From Chitinophaga sp. CB10 (GTDB lineage: Bacteria; Bacteroidota; Bacteroidia; Chitinophagales; Chitinophagaceae), in NCBI GenBank assembly GCA_001870995.2, contig MLAV02000014.1, forward strand, positions 112,856-176,855: a stretch of 64,000 bases of DNA. Reading direction: 5' to 3'. The stretch's first letter is position 1. Each line of letters opens with the position of its first letter. This document shows, in pieces, positions 18,601 through 25,232 of the stretch. Below the pieces are notes generated by a model. It was not told the DNA's origin, did no database searches, and worked only from the letters and a program-made list of their open reading frames with translations. The translations under genes and the position numbers were made by a program.

Positions 18601-20521
18601 CGTGATCAATGTAGCAGGTACGCTGAGCGCAACCGCTACGGGCAATATCATCAATACCGCTACGGTGACGCCATCCGAGCCGAAGGCTGCGCGCAAAGCG
18701 TCTTCCGTCAACAGCATCATCGTGGTGGATCAGCAGCTGCATATCTCCAAAACAGGACCGGCTACCATGGTAAGAGGCAACCAGGTTTCCTACGTGGTAA
18801 CGGTTAACAATACCGGATTGAGTCCTGCGCTCAGCGCGACCATTACGGACTCCATCCCGTCCGTACTCACCAATGTAACGTGGACGGCTACGCCAAGCCG
18901 CTCCGCCACCATTACCAGTGGCGCCACCGGCAGCGGCAACCAGGTGCGCATAGTGGGTACCATCCCGGGTACGGATTCCAGCAGCATACAGGTAGTGATC
19001 CGCGGCACGGTAAGGCAGGATGCGCCTTCCGGCACGGTGGTCAACGTAGCGCAGGTAAGCACTGCCAGCAGCACGGTTGAATCCAACCCGGTACTGAGCG
19101 CCATCGGCAGCCGTGCGGACCTCGCCATTACCAAAACAGGTACGGCGCAGGTGTACGTGAACCAAACCATCACCTATCAACTCACGGTGACCAACAACGG
19201 GCCTTCCGCCGCGGATGGCGCCGTAGTGCAGGACCCGCTTCCAGCTGGCCTGCTGCAACCGGCTATTACAGTAGTAAGTATCAACGGCGGCACGGCCAAC
19301 GTACAGCCGGGTATCATCAATGGTACTGCGGGCGCTATCCTCGGCGCCTTCCCACCGGGAGCCCAGGCAGTACTCCGTATTACCGGCGTAGCGCAGCAAC
19401 CGGGCACCTTGAGCAATACCGCTATCGTGAATACGCCTACCGGCGTGCCCGATGCGGACAGCAGCAACAACCGGAGCAGGACCGTTATTACTACCGTGCT
19501 GCCAAGAGCGCAGCTGGATGTGAATAAGACAATCAGTCCTGCAGGGCCGTACAAAGCGGGCGACCAGGTTACCTACACCTTATCCGCCACCAACCACGGC
19601 CTGGCAGGTGTGAACCCGGTAGTGATCGTAGATACCTTACCGCCGTCCTCCTTACTCGGCAGCCCTGTTTACAGCAATCCGCCTCGCGGCACGGCCACCA
19701 TCAGCAACGGCATACTCACCTGGAACATTGGTATGCTCAATGCAAACGAAACGTTGAGTTGGAGTTACAAAGCCACTATCGCCGGCTCCGGCGTCATCAG
19801 GAACGTAGCGGTGATCACCGGCCCGCCGGATGTAACTATTCCGGATACCTCCGTGTCCATCATCGACAGCGACCGTTACGCGAACCTGAAAGTGGTAAAA
19901 ACCTTCAATACGCCGTTGCCGCTGAAAGTGGGCCAAACCCTGGAATTTACGGTGAAGGTGACCAACAACGGGCCTGATACGGCGCACAACGTAATCATGA
20001 CGGATCACCTGGAAAGCATGCTGGGCGCGCCGCTGAGCTTTACCGCCAGCAAAGGCGCCGCTACCTTCGACAATGGTTCCGGTAATATTACCTGGGCTAT
20101 CCCGGTGATGCCTTCCGGCAGTACGGAAACCCTTACGTTCACCGTGAAGCTGATCAACGGCGGGGATGTAGGTAATACTGCCACCGTATCCGGCGACGAA
20201 ACCGATATCGACCTGTCCGACAATACCTTTACCATTGCCCGCGTACCGATTACCGGCGAGGACATCTTCATACCGAACGTGGTGACGCCAAACGGAGATG
20301 GTAAGAATGATACCTGGTATATTCCGGGGCTCAGCAGGTATCCGGGATCGGCCGTGTATATCTACAACAGATGGGGTAACCAGGTGTATCAGAGCAAGGA
20401 CTATGATAACAAGTGGAATGGTAAGGACCTCAACGAAGGCACCTATTACTATATTCTGAAGCTGAATTCACCAACAACAGGCGTACGTGAATACAAAGGT
20501 TGGATTGAACTCATACGCTAA
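9635..20521 (+). CDS. giant secreted adhesin-like protein with 22 DUF11-type repeats and a CHU_C/T9SS C-terminus
   Basis: A 3628-residue protein with a signal peptide (1-27, ending SVAQ). Residues 28-230 form a beta-rich domain (SCTGSLGDPVFRETFG). PKD/Ig-like modules follow to about 695 (VCASGTTSM, NVCYNTPATLN, AGNDTTICGAS, AGPDQTQY). From 697 to 3541 come 22 DUF11-type repeats averaging about 130 residues, with consensus IxKSGPATxxAG, YTxxVTNxGPSNA, ITDxxP, WTA, SGATGSG and NTAxVxPSEPG. Residues 3542-3628 are a gliding-motility-associated C-terminal (CHU_C-like) domain with PNVVTPNGDGKNDTW and IYNRWGNQVY, a T9SS export signal. By analogy with SprB-type proteins, it is probably a long surface filament or adhesin. 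It is followed after 31 bp by a PorP/SprF gene. Repeats are similar at DNA level, so copy number may vary by recombination. The ligand is unknown. Confidence 0.93.
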   Translation: MKKCYPATLYLLLFVLLLGTVQTSVAQSCTGSLGDPVFRETFGDAGTTVKPTLGGPLPNGITNYTYYSPGTGGRPVGPYPGQYTISNTTRGYNNTFFVDRPDHTTGTGTGYCMVVDANATPGQFYQRTITGLCAGTTFEFSAWLMNINPNTASSVANPSLRFDILDANNPNGAPIAQVSTGNVPYRAPGTWVRLAGIFQMPSTTSSVILRIISNTPNSNGNDLALDDIAFAACGPPITFTQAPGVVCASGTTSMTVSLPAGSYSTYFFQLQSRATGTTDWTNVGSIVNNGASNSRTFTITNAQSGVEYRVLAAGGTDEINSSTCRVTSNPVPLNVIDYTTTITGPANVCYNTPATLNAVVTARNGSNIPASGYTYVWETSTNGATWNVVPGQTTATLTTPPLTSNVYYRVTASVSGCSGTGVSQAFPINVYPQMSVSVAPAPPVCQGSTTASVAYAVNSGAVNRYTVTSNMPGFTPVNATLGASPITLALPSGAAPGTYQFTFTFSNSNINCAAPPVTTDITVAPLPNAPNAGNDTTICGASSMALNGNIAINGTGRWAEVSGPSTVTFSSDTDPHAIVSNLVPGTYNLLWTIGNQNCPSQSNEVVVTVLATPTTANAGPDQTQYNSGVFPMNANTPVNGTGSWSVISGNATVANPASPTTSVTIAPNSSATLVWSITNGICPPSRDTVVINYISKADVQIVKTVLQNGPYLAGQEFDYQIVVTNAGPSNATNVHITDALPATFIATRVNASVTGAARIITNNSTLTNIDITADVPTQGASVVIVVEGRLSSALNGNITNTAVAVSPDVPDDNGATSTVTVPVARHPFLNNVKTAPATVVAGEAITFGVTVNNASMGDAVNTVITDAVSSKVTNVTWSAVATGRATISAGATGSGSNISVTASMPAGDTGKVYITIKGTVTAGATGNILNEAVATLSEAGTSPITSNTTNTLITSTPGILIYKSHVGDPVLIAGKPVEYTIQVNNNGPSNAVGTVITDAIPAAVLNPVWTAEAHGGATIASGATGSGSNLQLTANIPAGSSNYILIHVTGTISPDYSGRLINTAVATPAEAGVGPVNSSDNAEVRKDVNFTAVKSGPATAIAGGQIAYVLDVTNNGPSNASAAQITDMTPSALYNVTWSASVVNGTGSIVSGATGSGNNVAVVANINAGATVRILINGYIEPTRLTPVVNGAEVTPSEPGEQPVPSNEVTTTLSAQARLRISKTAVDTIQAGNAITYTLTATNEGPSNSRGIAITDVVPANIQQVSWVATARGNASLISGATGTGNNVSVTADLGAGSGNEIRIIVTGTVSASFNGNLTNTAIVKPSEPGSTGDTATKVTVVQRQPELSITKSAVDVVLAGDSLTYTIAVTNQGVSNALGTVITDTIPVPILNPSWTSSVQGAAAVLTGGSGTGSIVRLTANIPAGAANMVTITVKGKTNPALDTITVNTAHATPVEQVPPVSASKVVRIRKVPALAITKSGPATLAAGEKIVYTVTVTNTGVSNADNVLISDAIPTPVINAQWQAVANGAAQVTNGATGTGNSLNITGNIPAGAGNNIVITIVGQVNPAFAGSFTNSAQAVPSEPGAPTATAPPVTTTVTQEPAIRIRKSGPATANAGQTITYNLTVTNLGPSNATNTEIKDAIPAELTNVSWTATATSPALIISGATGSGNALQLLANIPADSGAVNIVVTGTIPAGSTATSISNTAVAAPSEPGIPPVNADTVVTAIQRKPGLLITKSAPANAYAGGQIVYSFRAVNIGPSDARNAVIRDTVPANIIVSQWGAVASGAATVNSGASGTGNIIEVTADIPAGSPNGVVVLVNGRINPDFEGTISNTAWVFPSEAGADSARSTAATSVSKLAVLDIRKTGPATIVAGNPIQYTIEAVNNGPSNAKNVTITDIIPAGIINATWTATGVNGAVIRSGDTGTVNINLTADIPDSAGAKVVIVVNGTVDPSFTGSTIVNTATVMNPAGINPSGDTATVTTTVTRQADLRIVKSGPSAAGAGEPIQYTLKVQNFGPSNVPGARITDVLSNLIINATWTATAVGNIANLSPTTGTGNVDITADMPADGSYILVTVNGIVSPAVINGANLTNTATVSLPPGSSITDPILQNNTSTVTGIVNNDPVVRIAKSGPAVTSIGDTIHYTIVVANGGSGNITNAVITDNVPAVVRVIGWTATGTGTATITGPTSGNTNNISTTGNIPIGSANSLVIQIDGEVLNTAGATIVNTAAVTAGPNRETSVVTAVNNSADLRIVKGGPATVVAGQGIHYTLQVYNNGPRDADQIRITDLIPPVITKVTWTAIATGNASIMGSARVDSNGNAINLPARIAAGAGNYITINIDGTVDGATTLTSVVNTAIVTPDSTRVDPNVANNTSSTTTAITKGYGLTVTKGGPQNAVAGNTISYTLTIGNQGPSDALGVNISDIIPVMISNASWNVLVQGAASITGDLSGTGDVNTTVDIPAGDQNFAVIAVTGNIDPAFNGDIVNVVSAGNNSIPAVTDTLLTHVRRLTVLDVNKSGPAKVTAGETMTYTIRVTNNGPSNAAGVTITDTIDNRLENLSWTAVASNGAVISGSAAGNTAQILVLADIPAGGSADVVITVTGTVAPAATGTIRNIAVAMPAADGINVPAVSPEVITVIENKPMLTIRKSGPTLADAGQTINYQLVVTNQGISDALNASITDAVPASLSGVTWTTQVVNSGLASIVSGGSGAGNNVAITANLKAKGSIIVSISGKIDSTFAGTVTNIARVMPAEPAGTGDTATVNTLVVLNPGLDIMKSGPSTAQSGQPISYTITAVNSGPSNAQNALIMDRVPVALQNVTWTATAGGAASIVDGANGTGNTVTLHVNLPPGAGNNIVVTVNGTINPAFRDTIRNVATITPVETGKADSSQVVQTVVDAIPVLTIAKVGPARAIAGQPVAYTITVGNSSTSDARNLVITDAVPSAITNVTWQATATGKADIIGAAQGSGNNVSLNGDIPAGSGNTIVINVAGTLSATATGNIINTATVTPSEPKAARKASSVNSIIVVDQQLHISKTGPATMVRGNQVSYVVTVNNTGLSPALSATITDSIPSVLTNVTWTATPSRSATITSGATGSGNQVRIVGTIPGTDSSSIQVVIRGTVRQDAPSGTVVNVAQVSTASSTVESNPVLSAIGSRADLAITKTGTAQVYVNQTITYQLTVTNNGPSAADGAVVQDPLPAGLLQPAITVVSINGGTANVQPGIINGTAGAILGAFPPGAQAVLRITGVAQQPGTLSNTAIVNTPTGVPDADSSNNRSRTVITTVLPRAQLDVNKTISPAGPYKAGDQVTYTLSATNHGLAGVNPVVIVDTLPPSSLLGSPVYSNPPRGTATISNGILTWNIGMLNANETLSWSYKATIAGSGVIRNVAVITGPPDVTIPDTSVSIIDSDRYANLKVVKTFNTPLPLKVGQTLEFTVKVTNNGPDTAHNVIMTDHLESMLGAPLSFTASKGAATFDNGSGNITWAIPVMPSGSTETLTFTVKLINGGDVGNTATVSGDETDIDLSDNTFTIARVPITGEDIFIPNVVTPNGDGKNDTWYIPGLSRYPGSAVYIYNRWGNQVYQSKDYDNKWNGKDLNEGTYYYILKLNSPTTGVREYKGWIELIR
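11723..20257 (+). repeat. 22 tandem DUF11-type coding repeats
   Basis: Twenty-two in-frame units of about 390 bp encode residues 697-3541 of the giant protein. Units 2-19 are the most uniform, with SGATGSG- or SGxTGxG-like cores. Units 1, 21 and 22 carry a longer segment between the initial K and the AG/VG turn. Unit 20 also departs from the core consensus. Confidence 0.85.
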
Positions 20522-20552
20522 CGATAACTATTGGCATAAAAATGATTTTCCA

Positions 20553-21572
20553 ATGAGCAGAAGTCTAATTAAAGGACTGAGTATAGTGGCGCTATCAGCA
20601 ACAGCGTACCTGTTGCCGGGTAGCGCTGCTGCCCAGCAAAATCTTCAGTTTAGTCAATATATATTCAACATGCTGGCCGTTAACCCCGCATACGCAGGCT
20701 ATAAGGAAGATCTGTTTGCGAATGCTATCTACCGCAAACAATGGGTCAGCTTCCCGGGCGGCCCGCAAACCGGCGGCGTATCCATCGACGGGGCGCTGAA
20801 CTCCTCCCGGGATGCCAGAGTAGGGCTGGGCGCGCAGATCATGTATGATAAGCTGGGTCCGCAGGATGCCACATCCATTTACGGGATGTATTCCTACCGC
20901 ATCCCTGTGAATGAGGATGGGGATAAACGACTGTGTTTGGGTATAGGCGCCGGCGTTACGCAATACGCTATTGATGGCTCGGCGCTGGTTTATAATGATG
21001 ACAATGACCCCAGCATTCCTATGGGGCGGGCTTCCACCTGGATACCGGATGCCCGGTTCGGAGTGTACTACTACACGCCTACCTGGTACGTTGGCGCGTC
21101 CGTAATGGACCTCTTTTCTCTCTATACAGATGCATCCCGTTACTACTGGAAAGGGTATCAGTATAAAACTATTCGCAAAACCCAGCACCTCTATGTGAAT
21201 GCCGGCGTGATGTTTAACTTTTCGGACAACCTGAAGCTGAAACCTTCCATCCTTATCAAAGAAGATTTCAAAGGGCCTACCAATGTGGACCTCACAGCGC
21301 TGTTCCTCATTGCGGACAGGCTTTGGGTGGGAGGATCGTACCGGACGGGCGTGAAGCTGTGGAGCAAACCCGCGCTGGACAAGAACCTCGAGCAGCTGGA
21401 TGCTGCCAGCGCCCTGGTGCAGTTCAATATAAACCAGCAGCTGCGGATCGGTTATGCATATGATCTTACCATCAGCAAGATGGCTTCTTACCAGAGCGGT
21501 TCGCATGAATTGTCCATCGGTTATTTATTCACCGGCAAACGGCCAAGGGTGACCAGCCCCCGTTACTTCTAA
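20553..21572 (+). CDS. PorP/SprF-family type IX secretion membrane protein
   Basis: A 339-residue predicted outer-membrane beta-barrel. The start at 20553 is chosen because MSRSLIKGLSIVALS then begins a signal peptide ending GSAAAQQ; a farther in-frame ATG would overlap the giant gene by 35 bp. The family signature is clear after cleavage: LQFSQYIFNMLAVNPAYAGY, then YRKQWVSFPGGP and SIGYLFTGKR near the end. Such proteins are encoded next to CHU_C-bearing surface proteins (the sprB-sprF arrangement in Flavobacterium) and are needed for secretion or anchoring of that partner. The 31-bp spacing to the giant gene supports one operon and a dedicated role. Confidence 0.93.
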   Translation: MSRSLIKGLSIVALSATAYLLPGSAAAQQNLQFSQYIFNMLAVNPAYAGYKEDLFANAIYRKQWVSFPGGPQTGGVSIDGALNSSRDARVGLGAQIMYDKLGPQDATSIYGMYSYRIPVNEDGDKRLCLGIGAGVTQYAIDGSALVYNDDNDPSIPMGRASTWIPDARFGVYYYTPTWYVGASVMDLFSLYTDASRYYWKGYQYKTIRKTQHLYVNAGVMFNFSDNLKLKPSILIKEDFKGPTNVDLTALFLIADRLWVGGSYRTGVKLWSKPALDKNLEQLDAASALVQFNINQQLRIGYAYDLTISKMASYQSGSHELSIGYLFTGKRPRVTSPRYF

Positions 21573-21596
21573 TGGCGCTTACTATAATTAATTTCT

Positions 21597-23570
21597 ATGA
21601 GAAGGATTACAGTTTTACTCATCATATTTTTTGCCAGTCAGGTAGCGCGGGCCCAGGAGCAGCAACCCTTGCTAAAGCAGGCGGATATATTGTACGATAA
21701 ATATGAATACGCCCACGCAGCGTCCATGTACAAACGCGTTGCGATGAAGAAGAAGGATAAAGTCAGCACAGCGCTGCTGGTAAAACTGGCGGATTGTTAC
21801 CGGCAAACCAATAATTATCCCGAAGCCGTAGAATGGTACTCCCGGCTGCTGACCCGCAGCGATGCGCCGCCTGAAAGCAGGCTGTTTTATGCGGACGCGC
21901 TCAAAAGCCTGGGCCGCTATGTGGAAGCCAAAGCCGCTTATACGCAATATTTGCAGAGCAACCCGCAGGCGCCCCTGGTGCAGCAGCGGATCGCCGGTTG
22001 CGATTCAGCGGTGATATGGATACAGGAGCCGGTAGATGTAAGTATCAGTAATCTGCAACGGCTCAATACTTCGCATTCCGACTGGGGAGCTACCCGCATC
22101 CCCGGCGGTATTGTGTACATGTCGGACACGCTGATGAAAAATAAGCTGAAGCCGGGGAGCCGTTTCAACCGTAACGATTACGGGCGTACGAACCGGCCTT
22201 ACTATACCTTGTATGTGGCGGATACGGGCAGTTATGGCAATGTGTTCATCGATGATCTTTCACCGGCGTTTAATAAGTCCCGTTACCACGTAGGCCCCGT
22301 TGCTTTTGATAAAACCTTTAACACGGCTTATGTAACCTTCACCTTCCCGGACAAGAAAATGCCGGCTCAGCAGTCGGCCACCCGCCCGAGAATTAAATAT
22401 GGTTACCGCAGGTTGGAATTATTTACTTCGCAGAGAGATGCAAGCGGCAACTGGAGCGAGCCAAAGCCATTTCAATACAACAGGCCGGATCAGTATTCCA
22501 TGGGCCACGCCGCGCTTAGTACTGATGGCAGCCTCCTGTATTTTGCGTCGGATATGCCGGGTGGTAGTGGCGGAACGGATATCTGGTATTGCGAAAAATT
22601 ATCCGACGGCAACTGGGCGGCTCCGGTCAACTGCGGCCCTGTGATTAATACGGCGGACGATGAGGAGTTTCCCACCATTGGCCCGGATGGGGTTTTATAT
22701 TTCAGCAGTAAAGGCCATACCGGCATGGGCGGCTTCGATATGTTCCGCAGCGATGGAGGCAAAGCGCAGTGGAGCGTGCCGCAAAACCTGCGCTATCCGT
22801 ACAACTCTCCCGCCGATGATTTTTATTACATGAATTATGGCGACACCGGCGGCTACTTTGCTTCCAACAGGGGTGGCGGTTACGGCAGCGATGATATTTA
22901 TGCCGTCTATGAAATGGAAACCGTACACCGTTACGTACCGCCTGCGCTGACGATCCCATTCACCGGCAAGGTGTGCCCACCGCTGAGCGGCGCCTGTATC
23001 TATATCTACAACCGGCAGCGGGATATGGGTTGGTGTTTCAACGGGGATCCTAACAACGACATACATCTTACCCTGGAAAAAGAAACCGATTACGTGATAC
23101 GCATCGTGGTAAATGGCGCGCGGGTGGATTCCATCGAGTTTAACACCCGCGGCATGCGCGACGGGGAAACCATTGAAAAAATTATTTGCAGGGATAAACC
23201 GCTGAAAGCCGGCACCAAATTCGTGCTGCAAAATTTCAACTACGATTTCAATAAATGGAATATCCGCCCGGATGCGGCGCTGGTACTGGATAGCCTGGCC
23301 AACATCCTGCGGGCGCATCCGACTATGCAGGTGCGGTTAGTGGCCTACACGGACAGCCGCGGCTCTTCCGCCTACAACCTGCAACTCTCCAGGAAGCGCG
23401 CTGCCGCTGCGGTAGCATACCTGGTGCGTCATGGTATCAGCAAGCAGCGCATCAGCTCCGCCGGCAGGGGAGATGCGAACCTGCTCAATCACTGCAAAAA
23501 AGGCGTGAGCTGCACGGATGCGGAACATGAAGTGAACAGACGTACGGAAGTAGAAATACTCAAAGAATAG
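21597..23570 (+). CDS. TPR / PD40 beta-propeller / OmpA-like periplasmic protein (PorE-like architecture)
   Basis: A 657-residue protein with a signal peptide (about 1-19, ending ARAQ). TPR-type helices span about 25-140 (LLVKLADCYRQTNNYPEAVEWYSRLL). PD40/WD40-like blades lie around 170-440 (ALSTDGSLLYFASDMPGGSGGTD, GPDGVLYFSSKGHTGMGGFDM). A short linker domain leads to an OmpA-like peptidoglycan-binding domain at about 545-657 (NYDFNKWNIRPDA, AYTDSRGSSAYNLQLSRKRA, NRRTEVEI). This order matches PorE-type proteins that tie T9SS components to the cell wall. It follows the PorP-like gene by 24 bp and closes the cassette, so it probably anchors the giant adhesin or its secretion unit. Confidence 0.9.
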   Translation: MRRITVLLIIFFASQVARAQEQQPLLKQADILYDKYEYAHAASMYKRVAMKKKDKVSTALLVKLADCYRQTNNYPEAVEWYSRLLTRSDAPPESRLFYADALKSLGRYVEAKAAYTQYLQSNPQAPLVQQRIAGCDSAVIWIQEPVDVSISNLQRLNTSHSDWGATRIPGGIVYMSDTLMKNKLKPGSRFNRNDYGRTNRPYYTLYVADTGSYGNVFIDDLSPAFNKSRYHVGPVAFDKTFNTAYVTFTFPDKKMPAQQSATRPRIKYGYRRLELFTSQRDASGNWSEPKPFQYNRPDQYSMGHAALSTDGSLLYFASDMPGGSGGTDIWYCEKLSDGNWAAPVNCGPVINTADDEEFPTIGPDGVLYFSSKGHTGMGGFDMFRSDGGKAQWSVPQNLRYPYNSPADDFYYMNYGDTGGYFASNRGGGYGSDDIYAVYEMETVHRYVPPALTIPFTGKVCPPLSGACIYIYNRQRDMGWCFNGDPNNDIHLTLEKETDYVIRIVVNGARVDSIEFNTRGMRDGETIEKIICRDKPLKAGTKFVLQNFNYDFNKWNIRPDAALVLDSLANILRAHPTMQVRLVAYTDSRGSSAYNLQLSRKRAAAAVAYLVRHGISKQRISSAGRGDANLLNHCKKGVSCTDAEHEVNRRTEVEILKE

Positions 23571-23617
23571 TGATGATCCCCTACGGAGACTACATGCTGA
23601 AGCACTAAAATCCAACT

Positions 23618-23637
23618 GGCTCCTTCGGGAGCCTTTT
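23618..23637 (+). terminator. intrinsic terminator after the adhesin cassette
   Basis: GGCTCC and GGAGCC form a stem closed by a stable TTCG tetraloop, followed by TTTT. It lies 47 bp after the stop of the OmpA-like gene. Confidence 0.85.
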
Positions 23638-23762
23638 GTTATTTAAGGGAGCGCCTCCAGTGAATCGCCGCCGAATGCAAAACAACCTTCCCCCTGCAAT
23701 AAAAATCCGGATTTGCGATTATCTTTATCCTCCATCCACTAAATTGGTAAAACGTTGAACAT

Positions 23763-25088
23763 ATGAAAAAAAGACTGCTGGGTTTGTTGCTGTTGGCAGG
23801 TATGCTGCACAGCGCAACCGCGCAAAAGCGGCCCAATGTGATCCTGGTACTGACGGATGATATGGGTTACAGCGACCTGGGTTGTTACGGCAACCCGCTG
23901 ATCCGCACCCCTTTCCTGGACGGTATGGCCCGTAAGGGCGTGAAGTCCACCGGCTACATGGTATCCTCGCCTACGTGTACCCCCAGCCGTGTGTCCCTGA
24001 TGACGGGCCGGTACCCCACCAGGTCGCAGCTAAACTTTCCCATCCCTCCGGGTTATAAGATCGGCTTGCCGGATGAAGACGTCACTATTGCAGAGATGCT
24101 GAAAGCGGTGGGTTATCGCACGGCTATGATCGGGAAGTGGCATATGGGAGATATCCAACCCTACAACCTCCCCAATGCACAGGGTTTTGAACAATATTTC
24201 GGGATGCTGTACAGCCATGACTACCGTCCTCCCTATGTGGCAACGGATACCACCATTAAGATTTTCCGGAACAGGACGCCGGAGGTGATCAGGCCGCAGG
24301 ATACCAGTTTGACCGGCCTTTACACCAAAGAGGCGATCAAATACATCCAGCAGCAGAAAAAGGACCAACCGTTTTTCCTGTACCTGGCGCATAACATGCC
24401 GCATTTGCCGGTAGATGCTTCCAGTAAATACAAAGGCCATTCCCCGGGAGGTTTGTACGGGGATGTGATTGAAGAGATTGACGGCGGCCTCGCACAAATC
24501 TGGCAGGCGTTGGAAAAACAAGGCCTGGCGGATAATACCATCTTCATCTTTACGAGCGATAATGGCCCCTGGATTGATTTCCCGGACCGGATGTCAAAGG
24601 ATAATCATACCAAGCCATGGCATGTGGGTAGCCAGGGTATTTTCAGGGGTAAAAAAGGAGATACCTACGAAGGTGGCCACCGCGTGCCTTTCATTCTCTA
24701 CTGGAAAAATCATGCGCCGGCAGGTAAGGAAATACCGGATGTTTTCACCAGTATGGACATACTGCCCACGCTGGCAAAATGGACGAACGCGCCGCTGCCC
24801 GCCGGCCGCAAGCTGGACGGCGAGCCCGTGGATGCCCTGCTGACCGGTAAGGCAGCGCATTACCAGCATTCCCCGATTTATTATGTGAACTACGGCGTGG
24901 CGGAAGCCATCCGCGTGGGCGACTGGAAGTTCCGCCGGGGAGGCAGCAAGGTAGCGGACAGCACTATTGAACTGTTTAACCTGAAAGAGGATGTGCGTGA
25001 ACGTTATAACGTGGCCGCGCAGTATCCGGAGAAGGTGAAGGAGCTGCAGGCCCTGCTGGACCAATACGACGGTAACACCCCCAATTAA
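23763..25088 (+). CDS. secreted sulfatase, family S1 type
   Basis: A 441-residue sulfatase with a signal peptide (1-20, ending SATAQ). It has the TDDMGYSDLG metal motif and a canonical CTPSRVSLMTG formylglycine signature at Cys72. It is about 100 residues shorter than the tandem sulfatases at 1120-4423, and its Ser in C-x-P-S-R differs from their Thr, so it belongs to a different subfamily. Later metal and sulfate-binding residues appear in HNMPHLPVD and FTSDNGPW. It is monocistronic, flanked by terminators at 23618 and 25098. The substrate is unknown; sulfated glycan release in the periplasm is the likely role. Confidence 0.92.
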   Translation: MKKRLLGLLLLAGMLHSATAQKRPNVILVLTDDMGYSDLGCYGNPLIRTPFLDGMARKGVKSTGYMVSSPTCTPSRVSLMTGRYPTRSQLNFPIPPGYKIGLPDEDVTIAEMLKAVGYRTAMIGKWHMGDIQPYNLPNAQGFEQYFGMLYSHDYRPPYVATDTTIKIFRNRTPEVIRPQDTSLTGLYTKEAIKYIQQQKKDQPFFLYLAHNMPHLPVDASSKYKGHSPGGLYGDVIEEIDGGLAQIWQALEKQGLADNTIFIFTSDNGPWIDFPDRMSKDNHTKPWHVGSQGIFRGKKGDTYEGGHRVPFILYWKNHAPAGKEIPDVFTSMDILPTLAKWTNAPLPAGRKLDGEPVDALLTGKAAHYQHSPIYYVNYGVAEAIRVGDWKFRRGGSKVADSTIELFNLKEDVRERYNVAAQYPEKVKELQALLDQYDGNTPN

Positions 25089-25097
25089 TAACCGGTG

Positions 25098-25136
25098 CGG
25101 GCATCCCCTTTGCTGCTTTGGCAGGCGGGATGCCCG
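25098..25136 (+). terminator. intrinsic terminator after the third sulfatase
   Basis: A perfect 10-bp stem (CGGGCATCCC and GGGATGCCCG) encloses a 19-nt loop and is followed by GTTT. It lies 10 bp after the stop codon. Confidence 0.7.
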
Positions 25137-25201
25137 GTTTCCGCTGAACTGGTAAAACTTGCCACTTATACAGACCTGCATCACCGTTACTCCAAATACG
25201 T

Positions 25202-25209
25202 TAGATTTG
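25202..25209 (+). promoter_or_regulatory. -7 promoter element for the TlpA-like gene
   Basis: TAGATTTG is a full match to TAnnTTTG and lies 24 bp before the start codon, which would give a short leader. No clear TTG is found at the -33 distance. Confidence 0.45.
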
Positions 25210-25232
25210 TTACCTTATAACTAACCAACCAA

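Noticed and set aside
10169..20271. Many long open frames on the minus strand of the giant gene (one of 627 codons at 16298-18181, another of 413 at 13586-14827)
   Set aside because: They are produced by the repetitive Thr/Ala/Gly/Val codon pattern of the plus-strand gene. Their translations are rich in Arg/Gly/Cys or in Val/Leu/Pro without recognisable domains, signals or start regions.
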